From assembly GCF_001949145.1 (NCBI RefSeq), contig NW_019091503.1, positions 370,764-434,763 of the forward strand: a stretch of 64,000 nt of DNA, written 5' to 3'. A program made the position numbers and the translations under genes. The DNA is from Acanthaster planci. Its lineage: Eukaryota; Echinodermata; Asteroidea; Valvatida; Acanthasteridae. Each line of letters opens with the position of its first letter. Position 1 is the first letter of the stretch. Below are positions 1-13,242 of this stretch, piece after piece. The notes beneath the pieces were generated by a model. That model was not told the origin of the DNA. It was given only the letters and a program-made list of their open reading frames with translations, and searched no databases.

Positions 1-95
1 TTTCAAGGTCTGGACACCGTTACTCGTTTCAAGGTCTGGACACCGTTACTCATTTCAAGGTCTGGACACCGTTACTTGTTTCAAGTCTGGACACT
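1..95. repeat. 26-bp tandem repeat at the window edge
   Basis: Three near-identical 26-bp units begin at 1, 27 and 53 with the core TTTCAAGGTCTGGACACCG. A fourth, shortened unit begins at 79. The units abut with no spacer, so this is a minisatellite that probably extends beyond the left edge of the window. Confidence 0.9.
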
Positions 96-2542
96 CAGTT
101 TCCAATGGCTGAAGAGATATACCACCTACATGTATCTCCTTCAATACATGATCTGTTGGCCAGACACTAGGCAGAGTCACGCTGCTTTTATGCTTAGACT
201 GTCTAATGTATCCTCCAATGAGAGGTTATGTATTGAAGGTATAAAAAGTAAAATGCATATGGGCAATTCCAGAAATTTGGGCTTAATTTTTTCAGGTGTC
301 CCTGTCAGATCTGACAAATGATTTTGTAAGTTCGGAACACATTTTCTAAATTCTAAGAGTGACAAGTTAATGCAAATTTCCTGCCAAACATATATTAATA
401 GTCTGAAATCAATTCCTGTGATATTTCCATGTTAACAGGGACACAAAAAGGCACACTTTTGGACCCCTTATTTCTAGAATTACCCATATTGCCTTCAGCA
501 AAAGAAAAAACTCAAATCTCTGGATGTAATGTTCCTTTCAAATATTTTTAAAGATTAGGCCCATGTAAAGACACATTGTACATACCAGGAGTTGTCTGTG
601 CAGCAGCATAAAAGTTGCTTAACACCAAACATGACGAAAGAATCGTCCACCATGCCATTGTTACTGCTTTTGTTACTCCACGCATTGTTAATAATCAGCA
701 TCAAACCACACACACACACAATTTCATCATCCCAATTGAAGAGAGAGGTGATTTCTGCTCAAATCTGAGACATCATAGCACAGGTGTTCAATGCAGTACC
801 CTAGTGAAGATATTGAACTTTGAAACTCCAACCAGTAAAATCAATACCGCCCTAAATACTTATCGTAGTGGGCAAATTTGTTCAGCCTAGATTTAAGCAG
901 ATAGCACATAAACGTTTTTAAATAGCTTTCCTTTAATATCTGCGTTGTGGTGTGGATCAATTTACCACTTGACCTTTGATCTTTTCTTCCTATCCCGTCG
1001 TATATCTCATTGGTCAGCATGGACCAAATATGTTTTGGTCACACTTGTTAACTTCAGAGTCAACTGGATCATTTGTAAGTACAGTAGCAAGACACTAAAA
1101 TCATATTTGAACTTTGAGATATAGAACCGGTCTCAAAGACCCAGTGGAACGTTTTGTACACCGGCGGCTGCTGTCACTTCAAACACAACAGGTCAACTCA
1201 TACTCCCCCTAATGGTTCAACATAAAATCCAAATTAAGAGTTAAACAAGTCACAAGGCAAAAGCTAACACAATTTGTGACACGATGCAAAGTATTAACAC
1301 GATGAAATTAATATCTTGCAAAAACATCCTTTTCCCAACCATACTTTCATGACCATCAGTGACAAAGTATGAAAACCCTAACACCGAAGGGGCCTTGGGC
1401 AATACATGTACAATGCAATCGTTACGAAAGCCATCCCTTAACAATTAATAGAACTTGCAAGAAAATTGAAGAATTCCGCATATGGAAGTCACTTGACTTG
1501 GCACCAATCCCGGAACAAACTGAACTGAAAATTGTAAATGTTTCTAAATAAATATTCAATATTTTCTCTGCTAAATTTGGCACGTATGTCATGCTATCAC
1601 TTTCTGATGGCTGATGTCACTGCAGAGAAAAAAATCATTACTAGGCTTCTTCCCGGCCCTGTGCGTACTACGATGATCACCTGGTCATGTGCCATAAAAC
1701 ATAATGGCTCGATATTACCATAAAACATTTTGTTCATTGTTCATTAATTTCCACTGTTTTGCATTCATACAATCCCAATTGTCAAAACACTACTGTATAC
1801 ATTTGTATTTAGGGCCTACGGGGGAAACCCACTAAAATTTTTAAGCAAAGCTTTTAAAAGTTGAGTTATGGTTGTGGGCTCTTGGAGCAATTTATAGTTA
1901 CCATTAATTAATTACCACTCACAAAATGACTCGACCTCCTCATAACCCTAAAACGTAAGGATTGTCACTAGTTGTGTACATTTGAATAACTCTTCAAATT
2001 TCCGTTACCCATGCGTCACTATACCGTCCGACTGGTGGGCACACCGGAATGATAAATAAATAACCAACCAGGAGCAAAACCTCTTGAAAAATTAAAGATT
2101 ACACACGATAGCTCTCCGTCAAAGAGCTTCTAAGTTTGGTTATTTGCTCATAGTTCTGAATGTCATGAAAGACTGCGTCGGGCAGATGTCACTACCACAT
2201 TATAGGTCTGCCTTACACACTGTGTGAACTGTGTATATGCGTTGAATTTTTCATCTTATTAAATGTAGGCCTACTGCTTCTAGTTGTCATGGCAACTAGT
2301 TTTGGATCGACCAACGTCTTTGTTAGTTACCTGTAATATGCGCTGTAGGCAATAAAAGGTCTTTGTCTGGAATGTTATTCCCCGTTGTTAGTACAAAGCT
2401 GTCAAGGAAACTTGTTCAGAGCCAACTAACGTCTTTGTTACCTATGAAATGCATCAGAGTCAGTGCTAGAAAGGTCTATGAGTCTGGAAAATTATTCATT
2501 TTGCAAGTGCTAAGGAAAGTGCCAGCAGCTGTAAGATTTGAA
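96..2542. other. Gene-free stretch upstream of the lectin gene
   Basis: I see no recognisable exon, RNA gene or mobile-element protein here. Open frames are under 110 codons with no familiar motif. A short CA run lies near 706-720, and a TAGGCCTA palindrome lies near 2266. The promoter and any 5' UTR exon of the lectin gene should fall at the right end, but no TATA box stands out. Confidence 0.5.
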
Positions 2543-4851
2543 ATGTCTGAAGCAGGAAAGGCCTTTTTCTCAAACCGCCATTTAATCCCATTTCTGGTGG
2601 TCCTGATGTCATGCTATCAGTGCTGTTGGTGTAGGCCTGCCCTTGTGGGTGAGTTTTGTTGGAGGACCAATTTTATATTGAAATAGATTTGCTTTGGCAT
2701 GATTAAGATTCGGCCGTGGGTCTTTTAAACTTTTTGTCCTCATCACGTTTAAACTGAAAAATATGAAATTGAATTTTGTGTTTCAAACTACTTGCCAAAA
2801 GACTAATTAAACTTACGTTTGAGGGACATTTGTAACCGAAGGTTTGGAAAAATAATGTTTGAATTGGAGCCTTCCTCGTGGGCATATTGTCTCTTCACTC
2901 ATCTACCACTTTTCAAAGTAAAAATCTTTCTGGGGGTTAATCTAAAGCTCTTTCAGTTATCGGGAAGCCAACATCACAAAGCACAAGAGAAACTTCAGGT
3001 TCAGCTGTTGACGGCAGTCTGTCGACTTTCCAACATTCCGGTAAGATAAACAATAACACGACGCCCATCAGATATATAAGAATTAATTATTACTTGCGAA
3101 ATCAGCGGACAAAGCATATATATCAGAGAAATATGGGAGGGCTGCGTAGCACAGTGATCAGAATATTGTCAAGAATATGATATAAAATCAGTGCTCTGAA
3201 ATATGTGATTGTCGAGCTTTTGGTAACTGAGTTCCTGAGTGAACAGAATCTGCTTGCCTTGAAGAAGATACTCAGTTACTGAAAGCTCAGCAATCACATA
3301 TTCCAGAGCACTGATTTTATATTATACTCTCGCCAATAAAGCATACATATCAGCCGTGGAAGTGGTAACCATAATAAGAATATTTTGTTTCTTGCAACAG
3401 ACCCTTCTAGGGATCCTCATCCATGGTGGAAATTGGACTTGGAGGATGCGCACTGTATAGGAAACATCATTGTGTCGAATCGAATTGGTTGCTGTGGTAA
3501 TGTATTGGATCTCTAAACAAAATTAATTAAGTTTTATCAGACCCTATTACGCTATGGGAATGCGCCCAATGGTAAAGACCCATCGTACGTGGTGCACCAG
3601 CTGAGGTAAAAATGTGCCAGTCCTGAGTGATATAAAATCATTATTACTAAATTGCCACGTTCTGTTGATAGTGGAATCCTTTTCCTGATCAACTATTCTG
3701 TCTTTTGTTCACTTTTGCACATTATACTTTTCCCTTTACGCCCTTGTTTGTTAAAATCGCACAATTTGAATAGTAACCTTCGTAATGTTCTATTTGCCAT
3801 TGTGGTTGATCTCTTTTAAAACTTGTCATTATAAGACGGTGATCGTTTCATCGGTGCAGTGGTTCGAGCAGGCCTAAGCTCAAACTACGCCGACAATCGA
3901 CCGTGTGGATTACCGGCCACAACTGCCCAAGCCGTGCCTGGGTCTGTAAATAACTTCCTCTGTGACTCACCCCGGTTTGCTAGATACATCACTGTTGACA
4001 TCAATTGCTCTCGTCCAGGAGTTACAAATCCAATTCTGCAGATGGCTGAGGTAGAAGTGGAGGAGTACCCCACTGCAGAATGTGGTAAGACGGTGCTCCA
4101 TACATGCAATAATAAAAGAAAAATAAACCCTATAAGGGTGTCAGTCATTTTTAAATGTAGGTGTCTGCGCGTAGGGGGGGTGTATACACCCAGAACAAAA
4201 CCAGTGTGAGTGTGAGGCATTAAATAAGTAACAGTTTGGAGTTTGCGACGTCAGGGTCTTGTAAAAATTTGGATTCTAGATGCTCTGTAATGTGATCCGA
4301 GGCGGTTTCACAGTGACGGCTTTACCCAATATTTCGACCATATTGGATATCGTTTCGAAATTTGGAGGCATTTAATAAGCTACCATGAACATCCCCAAAA
4401 AAGTGGGTGGGTGGGAGGGGGCAAACGATATGATACCCCCTTTAAAAACAGGAGGGGTTGGCATTTCTCCTGCTCTTATTCTATACCTTTCGGCTCTCAT
4501 GCTATCATCAATTCAAGCATGGAAAAACATTAGTTTGCGTAACATTTAATCGCAACCTCAAACTCTCTCCTAAGCCTTTGTTATTTGTTGTATTTCATGT
4601 ATTTAGAATTCGCCCACACTTCAGCGTACTTCAGGGGACTGTACGAGCACAGTTTGATCCTAAGTCCCGCTCCAATATCGAGAGAAACGACCGTAATCCT
4701 TACACAGTGTTCTCTGTATTGCATCAACCACGCCCAGTGTCTGTCCTTCGCTTTCTCGCCGAGAAGTAGTCAGTGTCACATGTACAACCTGAACTCATCA
4801 TCAATAATGCCCACTGCCAACGGTGACTTTATCATATATGTCACTGAGTAG
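2543..4851 (+). CDS. Secreted F-type lectin (fucolectin) plus PAN/apple domain protein
   Basis: Five exons join in phase: 2543-2648, 2957-3040, 3401-3496, 3860-4084 and 4607-4851, giving 251 residues. Residues 1-35 hold a hydrophobic signal segment (IPFLVVLMSCYQCCW). An F-type lectin (F5/8-type C-like) domain follows, with IGKPTSQST, AVDGSLSTF, PWWKLDLEDAHCIGNIIVSN and a vicinal cysteine pair GCC. From about residue 171 a PAN/apple domain is seen (QCSLYCINHAQCLSFAF, then QCHMYNL). F-type lectins bind fucose and often act in innate immunity. Here the usual RGD-type sugar-binding signature beside the double cysteine reads NRIGCC, so classical fucose binding is doubtful. The start was chosen because this Met precedes the signal segment; the frame stays open upstream to a Met near 2372. 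No sign of damage. Alternative: the F-type domain may serve adhesion only. Confidence 0.85.
3147..3325. mobile_element. Foldback (hairpin) element with a tRNA-like head, intronic
   Basis: The arms at 3181-3232 and 3270-3321 are imperfect reverse complements of about 52 bp (left arm starts TATAAAATCAGTGCTCTG, right arm ends CAGAGCACTGATTTTATA) around a loop of about 37 bp. Just upstream, TAGCACAGTGATCAG at 3147-3161 resembles a Pol III A box. The element lies in intron 2 of the lectin gene. It could be a MITE or a palindromic SINE derivative. Confidence 0.7.
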
Positions 4852-5247
4852 TCAACGTCACCGCCAATTGTCACTAAGTGATTCATACTTATCGGCAAAT
4901 GATGAATTTTTTGTCGTCAATATTTTTAAGCATAAATGGCTTTATTATGAGCACATTGGGAAATTTACTTGTCAATTCGCGAAGGAAGACTTTATAGGTA
5001 TGTTAGCTAGCTAGACATACAATGGATGTACATATGAAAAGCCAAAGTTACAATGGATTGGCAGACATTGATTAGGAAGTGATATGTGTTTAATGAATTG
5101 AAAATGATTGCAAGTTCCAAGAAGGAAATACTCAATTTGGAATAGGCTTCGGAAACGTAATGTATGTGGAGCAATGTGATATTAAATCTTTGCTATGTTT
5201 TTCTCTTGTCCTTAGCTAAGCATGCTCGAAGAAGAAACACCCGTAGA

Positions 5248-5264
5248 AATAAATTTGTAAATAA
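5248..5264 (+). terminator. Candidate poly(A) signals of the lectin gene
   Basis: Two AATAAA hexamers (5248-5253 and 5259-5264) lie about 400 bp after the lectin stop codon. They are the first strong signals downstream on that strand. Confidence 0.45.
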
Positions 5265-6171
5265 AACTTCGATCAGTCACGTGTAGTTTGGAATGACAAA
5301 AATTAGGTGGGCGTGTGGAAATTTGGTACACTGATGCTGTGATAACGTGAGTGCTTGGATATTCATAGTGTCAAACAACTGCCTGTGCGAAAAATGCAAT
5401 CGTCCATCGTGTTCGTCTTTTTCAGCATTTGTAGTTTACTGTTTGTCTGTTGGTCAATATATCTGCCTAGCTGCCTCATTCTGTCTCAATCAAAATTAGT
5501 TTTTATGTTGGAATATACACCTTTTTGTGTGTCATGTACACATTTTTTTTAGTTGAATTGTGAATTTTAAGATGCAAATAAATTCCACTGTACTTAACAT
5601 AATCCGACTGTTTAACATGAACTGTCCTTTTTTGCGTTTGTAGCCGGTGTTTGCCTTCATTTCCACAGTTCTGGGTGTAATATCTGTACAAAGCTTCAGC
5701 GTGGCAGGTACCCCCCTCAGTAAACTATAACAAAAAACAACGGAGCAAAAAGTAAACGAACGAATAATCGGATCGGCTTGGAAAATATAGAGCTTTTGGA
5801 GATTCAAATTATATTCTGTTTCCTTTGGTAATTCTTCACATTACTGATGGTTTATAGACATCCCTGCTTACCACTGCATTATGTCATAAAACAGGATGTT
5901 GATTCAAAGTCTTTTCATTTCCTTCCCTTTAAGGTTCTTATTTAACAGCTTTCTTTATGGCTGCATGATGCTATAGTTAATTTAGGCCTACTATTAGAAC
6001 TAAAAGCAGTCACGAGAGGACGCAGTTCTTAGTTATGGGCCTGTACAACGAGCTATAGTAACTCCATGGTCTGTATGAAAATCGATGTAAAAGAATGAAC
6101 CACGTCGGTTGATTTCTTAGATTTATATGTAAATATCGATCACAAAATGTCCGTTAAATTGCATATACCCT
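5265..6171. other. Spacer between the lectin gene and the NAGLU pseudogene
   Basis: No recognisable exon is present. The NAGLU similarity that follows has no visible signal-peptide exon, so its 5' end, if it ever lay here, is gone or unrecognisable. Confidence 0.4.
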
Positions 6172-9100
6172 TTGGCTGGTATTCGGACGACAACACCAGC
6201 GCCTGTGCAAGCCCAGGCGGTGCAGGATTTGATTCGCCGACTGATACCAGCGAGAGCTAATGCCTATCATGTCGTTGTTGATGCTGGCAAGGGACCACCC
6301 AATTTGGATACACTTCCGGTATTTCGCTCGACCACGCCTTCATTAAAGGGACGAAAAGTATAACTTTCAAGGTGAGCAGATTCTTTTACATTGATAGAAA
6401 TGTATTTTAAAAATTAAGATCGACGGCTGATAACATCACTGGTGTGAATTTTGAATATTAGATTGAGTCTGATGGAATTTCCGTGAACATCACTGGTACG
6501 ACGGTCGTAGCTGCGGCATGGGGTTTCTATCATTACTTGAATAAATTTTGCTGCAGTCACATTTCATGGGCCGGGAACCAGCGTTATGTTCCTGAACAAT
6601 TACTCAAGGTACAATCAGCTTTGAAAATCACTGACTGACCATTTGAACATTAACAAGATTCCCTCACAATAGCATAAATAAGACAAGAACTGCAGAGAAA
6701 GTTGTACGTGAAAATTGTAGTCTTGCATTGGATCGAAAGACTAGAGCATTTGTTTGTACCATGTGCGTGAGGAAAATGAAGAATGAACGAAATTACCACC
6801 GTGACGGTTCCTCATTCACCATTACATTTACATGCTTACACCCATATAATGTTGTTTCAAACCAATTTAAGAAGGTAAGAGATGACAATTACATCAAACT
6901 TTTAGGACTTCATCTTAACCTATCTCTTCAGACCTGGAACATATATTATTTTGGTGAATTGGTTTGAACTTCTGCACTGGAGGGTGTACACGTTTTTGTC
7001 TTTTTTTTCCAGTGATTTTTTGCTAGATCCGGTGGATCCATTGTTCAAAACCATCGGGAAAGCAGTCATAGAGGCCGTAAGATACATGAAATCAATTTTT
7101 GTTTTATACTATCTTTATTTAGTAATTGCTTTAAAATGTCTTTTTCTGTTCGCTGTTTGTTTGTTATCCCTTTCTGTTTATAACCTTTTATGCATGTTTA
7201 ATCGGCATTACATTGACTTCCTTTTGCTCGTTTGAGTCTTAAATATAAAAGAAAAACGTTCAATATGAAAACATTTCTATTATATAATCTGTTCATTGTT
7301 CAGATGGTGGAAGAATTCAATGGGACAGATCATATCTACAATGGCGATACCTTTAACGAAATGTCTCCAAAGACAGGGTTAGTGTCAATTAAGACCTGAA
7401 ATCAACTGGCACTTACTCTTTGGAAAAAATGTGTATATCAAGTACGTCCTTCGCTGATTTGCAAGCACTTAATGCAGGAATGAAAACAGGAATTAAGAAC
7501 ATTACATTTATTCATATCACCCCAATTGACCAAGGGTCCTTTCAGTTATCCTCACGAAAATTCCCTTGATACTAAATATATTTAGGAACACCATGAAATC
7601 AATGTCTAAACTGATTTTGGAAGTCGTAGCTACGGCCAACAGGCCACGTTTATATAGGAACAGGTTGTAGCCACAGTCTAAAGGTCCCAGTGGTGCACGT
7701 TAATGCCAGCTTCGGGAAGATCTTCGGCTTTAAGCTAAATACGCCAAAATACGTCTCTTGGGGGTTTCTTTTCAAATATTGGTTCTCATGAATATAATTC
7801 ACATTTTGATGGATATGCACAGACATACAACGTACCTTGCCCGTGCCAGCAAGGCAGTGTATGAAGCTATAGTTACAGCAGATTCCAAGGAACTCTGGCT
7901 GATGCAAGGTTGGTTGTTCCTAAGTGGATTTTGGACTCCAGACCGTGCGAAGGCCTACCTTCAAGGTGTTCCTAAGGTTGGGAAATACGTAACAAAATGC
8001 TTCCTTCTAATTGGTCTATCTCTTCTTACTAAAAACCCAGATGTATTTTGTGAAAATGGCTTCTCTCTCCAAATACGTGTATAAAGAAAATCATTTTACC
8101 ACGATTTCATACTTTTCTCATAAATTGTTGAATTGATCCTCCAGGGGAAAATGATTGCTCTTGACTTAGCGAGTGCAGAGAATCCTCAATACAGTCGCTT
8201 GCACTCTTTCTACGGGCAGCCTTTTATCTGATGCATGCTGGGAAACTTTGGAGGGAACCACGGTCTGTATGGAAAACTTCACACTGTGAATGAGGTTAGT
8301 TTAAAATTCTTGAGTTTGCTTTTTGTGGATCTGCCTTGAAAATCTCTACAAAGCCATTAATTTTTAATGGAAGTGAAGAAAATTATCTGCAGTGGTGCTT
8401 TTCAGAATATTTTCTTGCTTTATTTAGGGATTATTTGCCGTGAGGAAATATCCAGGTACAACCATCGTAGGCACGGGGTTGACGATGGAAGGAATTAATC
8501 AGAATGACGTCATATTAAACGTTCATGAACGACTTGGCATGGAGGTCTCAGAAAGTTGGATCTATCCCACAGTGGTGAGTCTAGGGAAATCAAGAAATTA
8601 ATTCAATTCTATTGAAAAAATGAGGGAAACGGATGCAGGATTGGCTGTAAACAGTCACTGAGGCAGAGAATTAGACAAGCGGAGGCAGGTTGCAAGACCT
8701 GGCCGTTTGAGTGGCAGCTTTACACGAATGGACACTCATGGTGCTCGGAGACATTTAAAAATGATGGACCAGTTTGGTGTATTCTATAAAAGTGTTGCAA
8801 TAAAATTAATTGTGTGTGGGGGGGTAGGGGTAGGGAAGGCCCTGCCAATAAAAAATGTCAACCAACAGCTAATGTGGATTAATACTTCCAAGATGTGTCT
8901 CCAACGGTACAGGATAGCCAACTACAGCATTACTCGTTACGGTCCAAGTCGATCATCGCCAAAACTTCTCCATGCTTGGAATATCCTTCAAGACACGATC
9001 TACAACCGCAAAGGCAATCATGGTAACGCAAAGCATGGACCGATTGTTCGTTCACCTCATCCCACAGAAATAAAGCCAAATGTAAGCGATCTGATCAGGA

Positions 9101-11401
9101 ATAATAATGCTTATGGAATTATCCAGTTGCCTTTCGCATTCAGACTAATCAAATCAACAACAGCGTCACGATTTTGTTCTAATGACATTAGACCTTACAC
9201 TGTTTAATCATCAACACCTGCCTCACTACACAAAATCATAAAAATGTCTAAGAAACACCATACTGATTAATAGATTTAGTATGACTGGACCAAAGTCGCT
9301 GAGGCTTGGAAACTGATGTTGGAAGCTACGAAATCAAATCCCAGCATTGAGAACAGTGGAATGTACAGGTAAGAGATGCAACAACAGGTCAGGAAATTGC
9401 AAATTCTAAATGATACCTGTCCTGCCGGAAATCAATTTTTAATAGAAATGTACAACTTAAACTTTTTATATCAGTTTATTAAACACAATAAAGGTGCTAT
9501 ACAAACATAAATCGTCAACAGAAATAATTTGATGGTGTTAGAATAAAAGTACAATTCGGACCAAACTATCTACTATAAGAACTTAATTAAATATTACTAA
9601 ATTATGAGACAGACTTCAATTAGAATTTAAAGGTAACAAATCCAATCCCTTTTTTCAAGCAGATACGACCTTGTTGATGTTACTCGTCAAGTTCTATGGG
9701 ATATATCGTATCACATCTATCTGAATTTCTCAGCCGCTTACACCAAGAAGAACCTGTCAGCAGTCTCGTAAGTTTAATCGATATGTTTTTTATGACAGAA
9801 TCAGATGGGAGATATTCATACAATTAGACAGACCGACAACAAAGAAGACAAGGCGTGGAAATTTGCATCTATGCTGATCGAATACAAGCAGCGAGTATCA
9901 CATACATGGCCACCAACGAACCAGCACGTAAAGACTCCCTATAGTGTAATTTGACAACTAAAATTAGAAGCCATTACTGCGGTGGCCCAGCGCTCGTGGA
10001 CAGGTGGTACGCGCGCGTTACATGCCTCATCGACCGATAGGGTCTCGTGATTTGCCAAATGCACGCGCGCGTCATACTGAATAATGTGCGTGTTAGATCG
10101 GTGCCACACAGCTTCTAATCTGACTAGTCTACCACCTTGAGATGATTTAAAACTTCCACACACGCATTTTATAATCACTTAAACACTTGGCCATTTAGAC
10201 TCGCATGGGGCATCTCCTTCAAATGCCAAGAAGACACGATGCCTTTTTAGGTTGTATCCTAAATATTCGGCTAAGGCCGATTTTTAAAAACATGCATATT
10301 ATTAGAAACAGATCGAGACAACCTACACAGAGGAAAGTACTTCAGTATCTATTTTTTTCGTAATTGATATCAATACAACTTTGTAAAGCTGATGGATCTG
10401 ATGTTCAAACTCGACTGTCTGTTGTCTACCGATTCTCGATGCTTGCTAGGCAACTGGTTAGAGGCAGCAAAGGCTTTGGGCACAACCCCTGGAGTAAGAC
10501 CATATATTATTTCCGAATAAGTGCGAAAGGGGTGGTTTTTTGTGATAGATGAAAACATTGGTGGCAGAACGAGTGGGGGGGGGCAGCTGTGAAACCATTT
10601 GACATCACTAATTAACAGCTAGCCAATCACCTAGTTTCGCCCCATTACAGGACCTGCAAAAAGTGGGGACCATGGCCCCCAACAAAAAAGTGGAGGGGGA
10701 ATTGCCCGCTTCTGCCGCCAGGAAATGAAAGACGTTGTTAAACCGTCATCAAAATCTAATCGCCATGTAATCGTAGAGGTTGACAGTTAAGGTCTTTTAC
10801 TTTTGAATTTAATTTCATCGTTGTCATCATCACACCATCAGGCAAAAATTATGCACCACATATCTAGCTCCAAAATATTTGAATTTGAACACTTGGTGAT
10901 TTTGCGTTTCACCTTTCCTGGGAAAAGAAGTGGCTTGAGTATAATGCAAGGAATCAGATTACATTATGGGGACCAAAAGGCGAGGTAAGTGTCATGCCTT
11001 GAGCAGATGTACCCTTTCATCGGTTGAAAAGAGACATGTTGGTAGGAACTTTTCATTTTGTTTGTGGCGACGCGACCGTGACGCATGCATTTCATAGTTG
11101 TATGTGAAGCAGCGAAGCGCAGTCCCCACCGAAGGAATTTCCTTTGCAGGTAAAATTGCGCCCTCTCTTGGTTCAGCTCAGGATTCACTAGTCATCCTTA
11201 ATCCTTGTTAAAGAAAGTAGCCACAAATAAGATATAATTTTTAACAAATCAAGAATCAAATCTGTGCCAAGTTTTAACATCAAACGGTATGTTTGAGGCG
11301 CCTTATATAATGATTTAAAAATGAAATGAAAGGATTTGATCTTTTCAAATGCTAGATTCGCGATTATGCCAACAAACACTGGTCTGAGTTTTAGTCAGAA
11401 C
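6172..11401 (+). pseudogene. NAGLU: Alpha-N-acetylglucosaminidase (NAGLU), broken copy
   Basis: NAGLU is the lysosomal enzyme that removes terminal alpha-GlcNAc from heparan sulfate. Exons recognisable by similarity: about 6172-6371, 6462-6608, 7013-7076, 7304-7377, 7823-7976, 8145-8294, 8428-8574, 8913-9081, 9280-9368, 9663-9767, 10389-10493, 10928-10984 and 11356-11401. Telling motifs are GFYHYLNKFCCSHISWAG, HIYNGDTFNEM (holding one catalytic Glu), WLMQGWLF, NFGGNHGLYG, VGTGLTMEGINQNDV and ITLWGPKG. Lesions: no start or signal peptide; a frame change between about 6310 and 6360; no exons for the first part of the catalytic barrel between 6608 and 7013; an in-frame TGA (8229-8231) where the family has Trp; an extra base near the CCC at 8566-8568; a phase mismatch between 9767 and 10389; an in-frame TAG (11392-11394); no C-terminal exon. 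Splice sites are otherwise well kept, which suggests recent decay or, less likely, many assembly errors. Confidence 0.9.
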
Positions 11402-13242
11402 GTAAGTATAAAACTAAAATACTTTGTGTAATACTATCTTCCCCATTGAACAAGACATATTCAACTGTCATATTAAAATTAAGCCTAAAAGAGCCGTTTT
11501 TTTTCTTTTTTGGCCCATCTCAAAGCTGGGGGGTCCTACCCCATAAGAACGCAGCTATGCCTCCCTCGATTTTTTTTTAAAACTTGGCATGTGTAGGCCT
11601 ACTCCTTATTGTTACAAATGCAAATTTGAACTCGATCACACGTTTCAAGGCTGCATGCGAGCACTGCAGTGGAAAAGTGTACATTTTGGCTAACCCGTCA
11701 TTCATTCTGTTGTTAGAAGTAAGCAGTGCAGTGAAACAAACCTACGGCCCACTGCTCGATATGGTCAGGGTAAAGTTATGTCTTATTGCGCACTTTAACT
11801 TTGAATTTACTTTTTTGCGAACATCCAATGTTTAAATGATCTCACTGTAGCGGAGTCTTTGCCTAATTGTAAATACAGATGTAAAAGTTATATGCAACAG
11901 AAATAAACGACCAGTGATAGCAACAGAATCTTGCTATTTTGGGACAGGTTCTACTTGAAGCACTGGCGTCTATTCTCAGACCTAGTTTTGCAAGCACTCA
12001 GGAACCACTAACCATTTGACTAGAATACATTTAATGAAACCTTCTTAAGCACCGTGGAGTCGCCTTGGACTCATTCCAATGAAAACTTTCCTACCGAACC
12101 CCGAGATAGGTTATGACAATTGCCATCATTAAAATCACGATCTCAGGCAACATCCACAACATGTCAATCACCCTGGAATCTTCATTGCTGTCAGTGTATT
12201 ATTACTTAGAACGAGTCTTAAAGATGTTTAATTGCAGAGAGTTCTTAGTTTATGTTCCTCTTTGCAGAAGATACCGCCAAGAGATGAAAGTGAAGTAAAT
12301 GTCAGTAACGAAGGGGAACTGAATCCTTCCCACAAAATGTACCAATAAAGATCCTGAGGGATCAAGTTTGGAATGCAAATGTTTACATGGATTGTGTTTA
12401 TATGATATAAATGACAACATAGCAATTATTACGTTAATTCCAGAAAAACTATTTACAGCAACAGTAGTTTCTCAGTCTTCCCTTTCTTTATATACTGACG
12501 TCACAGCTCACGTGACTTTATCAACAAACACAAGTCGATATTTACACATTATAAAATGGGCACTATTTAATAGGAATATATTCTCTAAAGACAAGACGCC
12601 TTCTTCAAATATCACAATAAAATACTTATATTCCATTAATCATATTTTTTTCAGCTTGATTTTTTACAGTTCAATTTAAATCCAGAAATTTCCTCTGTCG
12701 TTATCCGGGAAGTACTCAAGTACAAAATACATATTCTTATATGTTCACATAGTGTTTAAATTAAAATATGCTCAATGCGATTATGATTATATCATTAAGA
12801 GCAAATCATTTTTACTATCCTATCCGTATAACCATTATTTGATTGATGATTGAATATGTACCTTGTAGCCAGTGTCTTGTGAGCCCATTGATACCTGCTA
12901 ACATCCATCTACGTGACACTTGTTTCTTGTGTTTAACAGCCGGTATAAGATGCAATTCCAAAATTGAGTGCGGAATGTTAAGACTACATTTTTATCCTTG
13001 TGATGCAAAATATTTAAAAAAACTTGAGAGCCTGTGGTATCAAAGACCAAATGGTTTCTATCAGTGTGTACTTGAGGGAGATAGAATGTGTTAGAAGGAA
13101 TTGGCTACGGCAGGCAGTTACACAAACGTATGTGGGGAGTCGCTGCAGGTGCTAGTCATTGGCTAGCATAAGCATATGTGTAGTTGTCAGCCGTAGCCAC
13201 AGTCTTTGGACGCAGCCTTCATTACATCAATCCAAGATGTCT
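11402..13242. other. Intergenic stretch with a dispersed repeat and the 3' region of transporter copy A
   Basis: About 11500-11780 resembles about 36010-36260 (shared pieces include AACTCGATCA and CAAGGCT), which suggests a diverged dispersed repeat. About 12990-13240 resembles 28130-28425 downstream of the other transporter copy (for example TTTATCCTTGTGAT), so the duplicated unit includes the 3' UTR region. No NAGLU terminal exon was found. Confidence 0.5.

Noticed and set aside
1-95. Short direct repeats resembling a CRISPR array
   Set aside because: The 26-bp units abut with no spacers, and the DNA is clearly animal. It is a minisatellite.
8707-9207. 166-codon plus-strand open frame, the second longest in the window
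   Set aside because: Only its middle (8913-9081) matches NAGLU; the rest is intron read-through.
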